A stretch of 64,000 nucleotides of DNA from Luzula sylvatica (taxonomy: Eukaryota > Streptophyta > Magnoliopsida > Poales > Juncaceae): NCBI GenBank assembly GCA_946800325.1, contig OX326960.1:9894893-9958892 (forward strand), in the 5' to 3' direction. Below the pieces are notes generated by a model. That model saw only the letters and a list, made by a program, of their open reading frames with translations. It searched no databases and had not been told where the DNA came from. Numbering within the stretch: the first letter of the stretch is position 1; every line of letters starts with the position of its first letter. Shown piece by piece: positions 1 through 10,500 of this stretch. A program made the position numbers and the translations under genes.

Positions 1-596
1 AAAAGTATTTATGTGAACAGTAAACGATGAACAACAGAATATTATAGTATACAAATTATATTTATTAATATAATGAACAATAAAGGGCATGATGAACAGT
101 AAACGGGAGAACAGTACCCCCTTGTAAAGATGATGAACGGTAAAGGACGACGTGGCCTTCTGATTTTGAGCCAAATTGGTGAAAATTTAATGAGAGGGTT
201 GATTACAATTTACATACATACAATGTTCAATAAATAATAATAATTTATTTATTCAAATAATGAAAAATATCAACAGAAAACATGAAATGTTTTTGAATAA
301 CATTTCATGGAATGTAATTTCTTGAAATACAATATTCCAAAACATAGTTTAAACCCGACCCAAACAGCCTCTTCAAGACTGCATGGTGTATACATTGATT
401 GCACAACCAAAGAACAAATAACAAGTTGCAGCACGAGATAGATAATTAAGTTTATAACAATAATCAGCAAAAACACTAGTTCAAAAGTTTACAGAAAACA
501 AAGCAAGGGAATGAATAGTTTTACGCACAGAATGTAAAATACAATTCGAAGCATTAAAGTAAGCATTCATTTTATACATAAACTCGCACGCAGCGT
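1..596. other. Intergenic, transposon-like short repeats at left edge
   Basis: I see no gene here. The first 150 bases repeat the phrase GATGAACAGTAAA with small changes (about positions 24, 92 and 130), which looks like the end of a repetitive element cut by the window edge. The rest is AT-rich and would hold the 3' UTR of the CWC15 gene, which reads leftward and stops at 597. Confidence 0.5.
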
Positions 597-1818
597 TTAT
601 TTCATGTAGCGGTGCAAGAACTTGCGGTGGAAATCGCTCCTGATGGTATCATTTATGAAGCGTTTCGGGGCCTTCATTTCACCGCGAGATTGGTTCTTGA
701 ACACCACATCATCATCCCACCTACACCATAATATCAAAGCAGAAATTACATATATTAGCACATAATTACTCGTAATAAAAAATCAAACGAGCAAAAACGA
801 GAGAGAAAGTAAACCTTCTTTTGACATTGAACGAGGCAGGGTTGTTGATATTGATAAGCGGGTTTCCAAGCATCAGTTCCGCCTCTTTGTTCTTCAACTC
901 TTCTTCTTGTCTCTGCCTCTCCTGTCGAAGCTTTTCCTCAGCACGTTCTTTCTTGATCCTCTCGAGCTCCAGCATCAACGCCTCCGTGTCATCGTCGTCA
1001 TCATCATCGTCATCATCATCCTCGTCGCTAACAAATCATAGAAATACAAGGTGAAAATAAGAAGCATAAGTATATACTGTACTCGAGTCAAAAGTATATA
1101 CTTTACTTTACCTGTCCTTGTCGCTTTTGGCCTCCACGTCAGAGTCGTCAGCGTCGATTTCTCGCGGAAATATCCTATCGTCGACTTCCCTCTTTATCCC
1201 TGAAATTATAACATTCAAATTTTAAAATAAGAAACATGAGAATGAACTTTTGAGTTAAATGTGAGAGACGTACCTTCTAAGAGAAGCTGGCCTTTTTTGC
1301 GGGTTCCTCTTTCTTCTGTAAATAAATAAATAAATTCAATTTAAATAAGGATTAAATTACAATTAAAAAATGGGAATTGACCTGCATAAGATTTTTCTTT
1401 GGAAGAGAAATGTTTGCGTTCTCGATCCTCCAATTCCTCCCTGAAGTTCCTTTTGTGTACCTCTTCCTGTGTGTCTTGCCCTTCTCTCCTGTACCGTTTC
1501 AATTTTATCAGAAAATTGTGATACGTACTCTGTGCTAATGGTACTTTATTACGACTAAGATTGATTACGTGACTAATTTGAGCTCAATTACGTAATTCAA
1601 ACACTACAATCAAGAAAGTCGATCTCGGGGCAACAATTAGTATGAAGAGTTGGGGATTAGGTTTCCTGGGTTAGGGTTAGAAATTACCTGGGCTTGAGGG
1701 AGGTGTGAGACGCAATATCTCTGGAAGAATAATTCTGAGAGGGGCCAAAGATACGTGTTCCGCCTTGTTCGTTCCCTCCCTTGGCCGGAGCCCAAGTAGG
1801 CCGCGCCGCTGTCGTCAT
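597..1818 (-). CDS. CWC15: CWC15 spliceosome-associated protein
   Basis: Six exons on the minus strand (1818-1688, 1488-1382, 1315-1274, 1199-1112, 1027-815, 720-597) join in frame to 234 residues. The protein begins [15 protein letters not shown], has a run of about 11 acidic residues (mostly Asp) near the middle, then a charged coiled-coil stretch with [12 protein letters not shown], and ends with [18 protein letters not shown]. These are the signatures of Cwf15/Cwc15, a component of the PRP19/NTC-associated part of the active spliceosome in the nucleus; plant members are about 230 residues. All introns have GT-AG borders. The first intron carries a telo-box-like TTAGGGTTAG. This is the only one of three copies in the window with all six exons, so it is probably the working gene. 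The 5' flank is shared with the copy at 7.01-7.36 kb. Confidence 0.95.
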
Positions 1819-2213
1819 CTCCTCCTTACAATACTTCTCTTAGATCTGTGCAATGCTCTTCTTTGTTCTATGGAGAGAACGTTGTAGACGTAAATTCACA
1901 GATGAGAATGGTGGATCGAAAAGACGAGAGATGAAGTGAAGAGGAGAAAGAAGAATGAGTTAAACGAAAACGAACTCTGCGATCAGGAAGCAAAATTGAC
2001 AGAAGAGAAGACGAGAATCGCCGGTGAGAAGAAGCGATCTCAACAAGAGTGGCAAGGCGGCGCAAGGGGAAGAGAAGCTCCTTCTAGCGAAGACTTTTCT
2101 CCGAACTACAGTTTTGTGGTAGCGGTGTTTGGTACACCAGGAATTGTAGTTAATGGTGTTTGTAAACCAAGTGTACGGTCAAGCCTTATTAGGGTTTTTT
2201 AGACAGGCCAAAA
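1819..2213. promoter_or_regulatory. CWC15 5' flank, also left tip of the large palindrome
   Basis: This stretch lies directly upstream of the CWC15 start codon. Its reverse complement recurs almost unchanged at 7012-7362, upstream of the PUB4-like gene. Open frames are present in both copies but differ by small indels (the stretch at 2074-2083 is missing from the right copy), so I treat it as promoter and 5' UTR rather than coding sequence. The two central CWC15 copies have a different upstream sequence: the change occurs after CTTCTCTTAG, near 1850 in this copy. Confidence 0.6.
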
Positions 2214-2972
2214 TTAGTTTTATCCCCGCGTAATTGTACGAGATGTTTTTTATATAATTATTTAAATAGAATTAACGCGCATACGTTTGAACTAAATTAA
2301 TCTAATCACGACATATTTGCAAATATCATGATGTCAATAGATGTATGAGGTTCACGAAATTAGTCTATCACGAATATTATTTTCTAATATAATTTGTATA
2401 AATAACATTTGCTCATGTGCTTCTAAATTCGATTAATATAATCAGGACATATTCACAAATTTTAATATGTATGTAAAATAGGAAACAAAGACCAAATGTA
2501 AAATAAGAAAAAATAATCAAAATGTAAAAAAAAAACCGAAATGTAAATAAAAAGGACCAAAATGTAGATTAAAACTAAAAAGGACCAACATATAAATAAA
2601 AAGGACCGAAATATAAATTAAAGTGTAAAAAAGGACTGAAATGTAAATAAAAAAGGACCAAAATGTTGATAAAAGGACCAAAATATAAACTTAAATTAAA
2701 CAGGACCAAAATATAAATAAAAAGGACCAAAATGTAAATTCAAAAATGTAAAAAAGGACCGAAATGTAAATAAGAGAGGATCAAAATATAAATAAAAGGA
2801 CAAAAATATAATTTTTTAAACTAAAAAGGACCAAAATGTAAATAAAATGACCGAAATATAATTTTTTAAACTAAAAAGGACCAAAATGTAAATTTAAAAA
2901 TATTTTTTTTACAAAAAAACCCTTGATGACGTGGCCTCATGTATGAGTTCCATTTCTTCCAACTTTATACAT
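2214..2972 (-). mobile_element. Probable short Helitron with GGACCAAAATGTAAAT array
   Basis: On the minus strand this ends with a GC-rich hairpin region (around 2225-2245) followed by CTAA and a T-rich flank, the pattern of a Helitron 3' end. Its interior is an array of degenerate GGACCAAAATGTAAAT units at 2470-2905. The opposite end, around 2930-2970, matches the start of a similar element at 42756 in the opposite orientation (shared GCCACGTCA, then poly-A, then the same array). The right arm of the palindrome lacks this segment, which supports an insertion. The upper border is approximate. Confidence 0.55.
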
Positions 2973-3359
2973 AAGTATAATATATGAAATTATTGAAACA
3001 GTAGACAAAAGTTAATATATATATATAATCTAAAGAAAAAGTGAGTTTTATAAGATAAAATTGAGACTAAAATATTGACTGGTATATTCAAATTTCGTCG
3101 TGTTCGTACTTTAGACAATATATTGATTTGAACTTAAAACTATTGAAATCTAGAGAAAAAATGAAAAAAAAAATGACGTAGAAATTGAATATAGCACACA
3201 TATATCTCATGCTTCGAAGAAATCAGACAAACAAAATTAAGAAATATCAAGAGACCATTGAATAGTGAGGTCAATCGCAAGGGGATTCTTTGAATGAAAA
3301 GAAAATATTTAGTTAATTACTTATTTTCGAAATTGAATATATGTATGATAATATATATA

Positions 3360-3545
3360 CGTTGCACGGATACATATACAACATAATTATTATTTTAATA
3401 TAGGATACTGATACTACATAATTATGATTTTAATATATTTATATTATGTAAAAATAATAAATATATATTATTAATATTTTTAAATTATCATGAATTTATT
3501 TTAGAAATGTCCTAGAATTATCTTGAAATTATCTTACAAATATTC
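3360..3545. repeat. TTGCACGGATAC-type repeat in left arm (partner 5560-5755)
   Basis: This begins with TTGCACGGATAC and runs into AT-rich sequence with TAATATATTTATATT. The same opening motif and AT-rich body occur in the GGATAC-rich element at 36.35-36.91 kb, so this is probably a member of that family. It was present before the arms were formed, because the reverse complement sits in the right arm. Confidence 0.5.
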
Positions 3546-4019
3546 GATCTTTTCTTTTTATTTGACAGAACAAATAAACTTCATTTATTAGTTTTGACAT
3601 ATAATTCTCGGAGAACCAAGACCCCCTTGATATGGTGATGTGAGAAGAGAAAACTTGGAGATCCCGAGCACTTCTCAAAATAAATCCGAACAGTTGAACC
3701 CTGCTCGGCTGCTCATACACCTAACTTATAACGATCAAACACTTCCTACACCAGGTTCATTCGTACAACGTAGACCGAAATGTCTTGGGAATGCATATCC
3801 ATCAAACCTCTGCCAAAATCTACCCATTTATTTTCAAAAAAGTATATACTTAACCGAAATATTTCACCGATTTGATACCGAAATAACAAAATAGGTATGT
3901 TTTGAATGGGTCTCATAATTATTTAATCAATAGATTGTTGCCACGTGTTGTTCGGTGGTTATTCGGTGGATAATTTCGGTAAGTGTATCATCTTTATTTT
4001 TTTCATCACGTGGTAGAAT

Positions 4020-4134
4020 ACAAATCTCTCTCTCTCCGACACGAAAACGAAGAACCAAAATTAGGGTTAGGGTTACAAATCGTCTTTCAGATCGTAGTTC
4101 AATCGAGGGCTAAGAGAAGTATTGTAAGGAGGAG
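4020..4134 (+). promoter_or_regulatory. Telo-box-bearing 5' region of the central CWC15 copy
   Basis: A CT-rich run (4027-4037) is followed by TTAGGGTTAGGGTTAC at about 4061-4076 and then about 60 bases to the ATG. Telo boxes plus pyrimidine-rich leaders are common upstream of plant translation and RNA-processing genes (known); a promoter role here is inferred. The same block is present inverted at 4945-5060. Confidence 0.45.
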
Positions 4135-4373
4135 ATGACGATAGCGGCGCGGCCTACTTGGGTTCCGGCCAAGGGAGGGAACGAACAAGGCGGAACACGT
4201 ATCTTTGGCCCCTCTCAGAATTATTCTTCCAGAGATATTGCGTCTCACACCTCCCTCAAGCCCAGGTAATTTCTAACCCTAACCCAGGAAACCTAATCCC
4301 CAACTCTTCATACTAATTGTTGCCTCGAGATCGACTTTCTTGATTGTAGTGTTTGAATTACGTAATTGAGCTC
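4135..4373 (+). pseudogene. CWC15 exon 1 copy, truncated after exon 1
   Basis: Exon 1 (4135-4265) reads MTIAARPTWVPAKGG and continues to the same donor site as the full gene. Two residues differ from the intact copy (T3I, A11V). The sequence then follows intron 1 and breaks at GAGCTC near 4373, the axis border of the palindrome. Only 43 codons remain, so no CWC15 protein can be made. Its own upstream sequence (4020-4134) has TTAGGGTTAGGG and looks like a genuine plant promoter/5' UTR, so transcription rightward into the axis is possible. Confidence 0.85.
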
Positions 4374-4377
4374 TTTT

Positions 4378-4944
4378 GAGTTAAATGTGAGAGACGTACC
4401 TTCTAAGAGAAGCTGGCCTTTTTTGCGGGTTCCTCTTTCTTCTGTAAATAAATAAATAAATTCAATTTAAATAAGGATTAAATTACAATTAAAAAATGGG
4501 AATTGACCTGCATAAGATTTTTCTTTGGAAGAGAAATGTTTGCGTTCTCGATCCTCCAATTCCTCCCCGAAGTTCCTTTTGTGTACCTGTTCCTGTGTGT
4601 CTTGCCCTTCTCTCCTGTACCGTTTCAATTTTATCAGAAAATCGTGATACGTACTCTGTGCTAATGGTACTTTATTACGACTAAGATTGATTACGTGACT
4701 AATTTGAGCTCAATTACGTAATTCAAACACTACAATCAAGAAAGTCGATCTCGAGGCAACAATTAGTATGAAGAGTTGGGGATTAGGTTTCCTGGGTTAG
4801 GGTTAGAAATTACCTGGGCTTGAGGGAGGTGTGAGACGCAATATCTCTGGAAGAATAATTCTGAGAGGGACCAAAGATACGTGTTCCGCCTTGTTCGTTC
4901 CCTCCCTTGGCCGGAGCCCAAGTAGGCCGCGCCGCTGTCGTCAT
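4378..4944 (-). pseudogene. CWC15 exons 1-3 copy, missing exons 4-6
   Basis: Exons 1 (4944-4814), 2 (4614-4508) and 3 (4441-4400) and their introns match the intact gene at 1274-1818 in the same orientation. The copy stops at about 4378 inside intron 3, so the acidic and C-terminal parts are missing. It lies head-to-head with the exon 1 copy at 4135, sharing the axis. A transcript from either side would carry self-complementary CWC15 exon 1. Confidence 0.85.
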
Positions 4945-5866
4945 CTCCTCCTTACAATACTTCTCTTAGCCCTCGATTGAACTACGATCTGAAAGACGAT
5001 TTGTAACCCTAACCCTAATTTTGGTTCTTCGTTTTCGTGTCGGAGATAGAGAGATTTGTATTCTACCACGTGATGAAAAAAATGGGTAGTTTTTGGCAGA
5101 GGTTTGATGGATATGCTTTCCCAAGACATTCGGTCTACGTTGTACGAATGAACCTGGTGTAGGAAGTGTTTGATCGTTATAAGTTAGGTGTATGAGCATT
5201 GAGCAGCCGAGCAGGATTCAACTGTTCAGGTTTATTTTGAGAAGTGCTTGGGATCTACAAGTTTTCTCTTCTCACATCACCATATCAAGGGGGTCTTGGT
5301 TCTCCGAGAATTGTATGTCAAAACTAATAAATGAAGTTTATTTGTTCTGTCAAATAAAAAGGAAAGATCGAATTGGTCAAATAAAAAAGAGAGGACTGAA
5401 TTTGTCGATCCATTAAATTTTTTATATTTTTTTGTATTTATTTTCATTAACAACAAATCTAGTACGGAAAATAAATAATTACTGAAATATAAAAGAAAAT
5501 ATATGAGATATAGGATACACCGGTCTGTAATATTTTTATATGAAAATATATCGGATATTTGTAAGATAATTTCAAGATAACTCTAGGACATTTCTAAAAT
5601 AGATTCATGATAATTTAAAAATATTACTAATATATATTTAATTAATATATATTTATTATTTTTATATAATATAAATATATTAAAATCATAATTATGTAGT
5701 ATCAGTATCCTATATTAAAATAATAATTATGTTGTATATGTATCCGTGCAACGTATATTATCATACATATATTTATATATTTGTATAATTTCGGAGATTT
5801 TATTATCATTCCTATTATTGAAATATACATATGTATAATTTTTGAGCTATTGTACTAAGTGCATCT

Positions 5867-5868
<2 letters not shown>

Positions 5869-5930
<62 letters not shown>
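5869..5930. repeat. CT dinucleotide microsatellite
   Basis: About thirty uninterrupted CT units, present only in the right arm of the palindrome. Confidence 0.95.
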
Positions 5931-5933
<3 letters not shown>

Positions 5934-6500
5934 CGCGTCATTTTATGTCTCTCTGAGATCACTTTCTTCCTCGTCTTGGGTTTGGAATCCTTTTACAAAT
6001 TTCGAAAATAAGTAACTAACTAAATATTTTTCTTTTCATTCAAAGAATCCCGCCCTTGCGATTGACCTCACTATTCAATGGTCTCTTGATATTTCTTAAT
6101 TTTGTTTGTCTGATTTCTTCGAAGCATGAGATATTTGTGTGTTCTATTCAATTTTTTTGCAATACGTCATTTTTTTTTTCATTTTTTCTCTAGATTTCAA
6201 TAGTTTTAAGTTCAAATCAATATATTGTCTAAAGTACGCACACGACGAAATTTGAATATACCAGTCAATATTTTAGTTTCAATTTTATCTTATAAAACTC
6301 ATTTTTTCTTTAGATTATACATATATTAACTTTTGCCTACTTTTTCAATAATTTCATATTTTAAATTCATTTAGACAAATAATTAGTTAAACTTATTTAT
6401 GAAAAACAGTGGTGACCGGAGAGAATTAGAAATCCCCCCCTCCAATACTTCTATATGCTAATCTACCGTCCTATGGACTGATAAAAAGAGACATTTTGGC

Positions 6501-6743
6501 GAGTGCGTTTTGCCTGTGGCTTCCATTGTGAAGCCACATGTGAAACTGCCTGCGTGGCAGCGTTTCATTGGTCAATACAATAAATTTTGCAAATAAACTC
6601 CTACTTTATTTAAATTAACTGTCTAGGATTTTCGTGAAAGTAGGGGTTTATTTGCAAAATTTATTGTATTGACCAATGAAACGCTGCCACGCAGGCAGTT
6701 TCACATGTGGCTTCACAATGGAAGCCACAGGCAAAACGCACTC
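6501..6743. mobile_element. MITE 1, foldback element with 9-bp target duplication
   Basis: The two halves are near-perfect inverted repeats, starting GAGTGCGTTTTGCCTGTGG and ending with its complement, with a loop of about 60 bp around 6600-6630. Both flanks are CATTTTGGC (6492-6500 and 6744-6752). A 9-bp duplication is the hallmark of Mutator-type insertion. The left arm of the palindrome has the site without the element. Confidence 0.9.
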
Positions 6744-6763
6744 CATTTTGGCCTGTCTAAAAA

Positions 6764-7009
6764 GAGTAAGGTTTCTCTGTGGCCTCCTTTCGGAAGCCAC
6801 ATGTGAAACCGCCTGCGTGGCGAAGTTTCATTGGTCAATACAAGATTTTTTTGCATATAAACCCCTACTTTTACGGAAACCCCTAGGCAGTTAATTTATA
6901 TAAAATAGGGGTTTATATGCAAAAAAATCTTGTATTGACCAATGAAACTTTGCCATGCAGGCGGTTTCACATGTGGCTTCCGAAAGGAGGCCACAGAGAA
7001 ACCTTACTC
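6764..7009. mobile_element. MITE 2, related foldback element with 9-bp target duplication
   Basis: This is a diverged relative of MITE 1 (shared core AAGCCACATGTGAAAC and CATTGGTCAATACAA) with ends GAGTAAGGTTTCTCTGTGG. It is flanked by GTCTAAAAA on both sides (6755-6763 and 7010-7018). It sits 20 bp from MITE 1, and each has its own duplication, so these were two separate insertions. Confidence 0.9.
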
Positions 7010-7011
7010 GT

Positions 7012-7365
7012 CTAAAAAACCCTAATAAGGCTTGACCGTACACTTGGTTTACAAACACCACTAACTACAATTCTCGGTGTACCAAACACCGCTACCACAA
7101 AACTGTAGTTCGGAGAAAAGTCTTCTTCTCTTCCCCTTGCGCCGCCTTGCCACTCTTGTTGAGATCGCTTCTTCTCACCGGCGATTCTCGTGTTCTCTTC
7201 TGTCAATTTTGCTTCCTGATCGCAGAGTTCGTTTTCGTAGAACTCATTCTTCTTTCTCCTCTTCACTTCATCTCTCGTCTTTTCGATCCACCATTCTCAT
7301 CTGTGAATTTACGTCTACAACGTTCTCTCCATAGAACAAAGAAGAGCATTGCACAGATCTGTGAG
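7012..7365 (+). promoter_or_regulatory. Copied CWC15 5' flank forming the PUB4-like upstream region
   Basis: This is the reverse complement of 1868-2213 with few changes, and it ends at AGATCT near 7362, where homology to the CWC15 flank stops. It now points toward the PUB4-like gene, whose coding exon starts at 7581. Between 7366 and 7580 I see no element; an ATG at 7394 is not in frame with the main protein without splicing. That this block drives the PUB4-like gene is inferred from position. Confidence 0.5.
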
Positions 7366-7580
7366 GTGGATTGATTAGTAGGTGATGTGAAGAATGGATC
7401 CAGTAGTGGATTGGGTGGTTGCGACCTTCATCATTTCCCAGTGTTTGGCCGTAAACGGGCTTTCATGCACCAGATGAATAATTGGTTAGTTAAATCATAT
7501 ATCATTTTCATAATTATGCCACTCAAATTGTCTCCTTAACCAGAATTATAGAACTTCTCTTTTTGTTTACTTGAAACAGG

Positions 7581-10500
7581 ATGGAGGCCTCAATGCTTGA
7601 CAAATTAAAGGACACGATTTCAAAATTCGAATCATTTTGTTCTAACGATTGCATTGAAACCGAGCTCTTACAAAAATACTGCCAAGAAATTAACGCGATA
7701 CTTGTTATTTTGATACCTGTTTTGGACCAAATTACTCCTCAAGTTTCTTCTGATGAAAAGCTTAATGATGAAATCAGTGGGCTCGAAATCGCAATTAACC
7801 AAGCAAGAGATCTTTTTACCACTTGGAATTCTATGTCAAGCAAAATTTATCTCGTACGTCACAAAAGTACCTTTTAATTTTTATTTTGCGTCCTTTTAAT
7901 TATTAACTCGAAATTTGAAATTCTTCCTGCAGGCTATACAAATTGAATTGATAATAGAGAAAATTAACAAATATTCGATTGAAATTTGCCAATTACTTTG
8001 TTCCTTATTTCCTTCTGCTTATGATATCGCTTCTATCTTTTTAGAGGTAAAACCAAATTAATTTAATCTCAAACTTTTTTATACTTTTTTCTACTTAAAT
8101 ACAACTGAATTTTTGCTTATATTTCGCTTCACACAGAAGCTACAAGAAATTAAGTATGATCACATTTCCACCTCCATCGAGGAATCCACCCAAGAACTCG
8201 AATCCCGAACTCCACCGAATCCCGAAATCCTGGAGACCATTTCCACATTCCTAGACCTCTCAACAAACGTGGAACTCTTCATGGAATCCATCGCGCTAGA
8301 CAAAGTCAAATCACGCCCCGATTTTGACCAAATTGCCCCTTCAATATTAACCCTAATCGACCACATGCACGAAACCCTAATCAAATTGAAACAATTTCAC
8401 AACTCCCATGGCGTACCGATTCCCTCAGATTTTTGCTGCCCGCTCTCTCTAAACCTAATGTCCGATCCCGTCATCGTTAATTCGGGCCAAACTTATGAAA
8501 AAGTTTTTATCCAAAAATGGATCGAATTGGGTTATAATGTGTGTCCCAAGACTCGCCACACGCTTGCCCACACCACATTGATCCCAAATTACACGGTAAA
8601 ACAATTAATTGCCAACTGGTGCGAATCCAACGAGATTAAATTACCCGATCCATCTAAGCTTTTGGGTTCAAGTTTCCCTCAAACCCTAATTAATTCCAAT
8701 TCCCCAAAAAATAATAAAACGAACGGTATTGGATCCAACTTATCGGGTGTATCCATTTCGACCCGAGAAGAAAAACTCGGGTCAACTAGTCAAACTTCAA
8801 ATAATAACGGGACCCATTTAAATATACTTTCACCAAATAATAATACTCATTTACAAGAAATGGTCAATAATAGCGGAATAAATTCAGTCTCGCGAGTTTC
8901 CACCGACAGCGAAACATCATCAGAAACCAACGAAGACACGACACCTGTACCACCACCTCAGACAACACCAACACCGGTACCGATACCAGTACAATACCGG
9001 TACCGATCTGACAGACAAGTACCGCGCATAGTCCAATCCCCATCGTCAGAATCTCGGCCCGATTTAGCCCAAGTTGAATCCGAAGTAAAAAGGCACATCG
9101 AAGATCTAAACTCAGACTCGTCAGAGACGGTACGAGCAGCCACGCTCCAACTACGTCTCTTGGCGAAACACAACATGGAGAATCGAATCGTGATCGCGAA
9201 TTGCGGCGCGATTCCTCCACTAGTAAATCTCCTCCGCAATCCCGACATCCTGACGCAAGAGCACGCGGTGACCGCATTATTAAACCTCTCGATTAATGAT
9301 AATAACAAAATCGCCATCGCAAACGCGGACTCGATCGACCCGTTAATTTACGTGTTGCAAACCGGGAGTTCCGAAGCCAAGGAGAATTCGGCCGCCACGC
9401 TTTTTAGCTTGTCCGTCATCGAGGAGAATAAAGTGAGGATCGGAAGATCCGGAGCAATCGTACCGCTCGTCGAGTTGCTCGGTACCGGTACGCCGAGAGG
9501 CAAGAAAGATGCTTCTACCGCCTTGTTTAATTTGTCCATTTTTCACGAGAACAAAGCCAGAATTGTCCAGGCCGGTGCCGTTAGATTTTTGGTCGAATTG
9601 ATGGATCCAAGTACAGGTAAACTAAAATATCCTATTTATTTTTATTTTTATTTTCCAAAAATAAAAATATCATAAAATATTGCATTTATTTACCCTTCCA
9701 GAAATAAAAATATCATATTTACCCTTCCAAAAACAAAAATATCATATTTACCCTTGCAAAAATAAAAATATCATGAAAAAATAAAAATATTATATTTACG
9801 CTTGCAAAATTAAAAATACCATAAAACATCATATTTACCCTTGCAAAAAATATTATATTTACGCTTGCAAAATTAAAAATACCATAAAACATCATATTTA
9901 CCCTTGCATAAAACATCATATTTACCCTTCCAGAAATAAAAATATCATATTTACCCTTCCAAAAACAAAAATATCATATTTACTCTTGCAAAAATAAAAA
10001 TATCATGAAAAAATAAAAATATTATATTTACGCTTGCAATATTAAAAATACCATAAAACATCATATTTACCCTTGCATAAAACATCATATTTACCCTTCC
10101 AGAAATAAAAATATCATATTTACCCTTCCAAAAACAAAAATATCATATTTACCCTTGCAAAAATAAAAATATTATATTTACGCTTGCAAAATTAAAAATA
10201 CCATAAAACATCATATTTACCCTTGCAAAAATAAAAATATCATATTTACCCTTGCAAAAATGAAAATGTCATATTTACCCTTGCAAAAATAAAACTATCA
10301 TATTTACCCTTGCAAAAATAAAAAATAAAACATAAAATATCATATTTACCCTTGCAAAATAAAAATATCATATTTACCCTTGCAAAAATAAAAATATCAT
10401 AAAATATCATAGGTACCCTTGCAAAAATAAAAATATCATATTTACCCTTGCAAAAATGAAATTGTCATATTTACCCTTGCAAAAATAAAAATATCATATT

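Larger units (their letters stand above)
1640..7365. repeat. Large imperfect palindrome built around CWC15 fragments
   Basis: The left arm (about 1850-4373) and right arm (about 4705-7365) are reverse complements. Matching blocks include 1868-2213 with 7012-7362, 2979-3545 with 5560-6370, 3600-3830 with 5085-5330, and 4010-4373 with 4705-5070. The spacer 4374-4704 is a direct copy of CWC15 introns and exons 2-3. Left-only sequence: the Helitron-like block and about 190 bp at 3830-4010. Right-only sequence: two MITEs, a CT microsatellite and 6371-6490. The arms are similar enough to align by eye but carry substitutions, so the event is not brand new. Confidence 0.85.

Noticed and set aside
1936..2202. 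Basic/acidic 88-residue open frame, repeated on the other strand at 7012-7266
   Set aside because: The two copies differ by frame-relevant indels and lie in the CWC15 5' flank; no family resemblance.
4062..4078. Interstitial telomere repeat
   Set aside because: Only two to three TTAGGG-like units in a leader or intron; fits a plant telo box rather than telomeric DNA.
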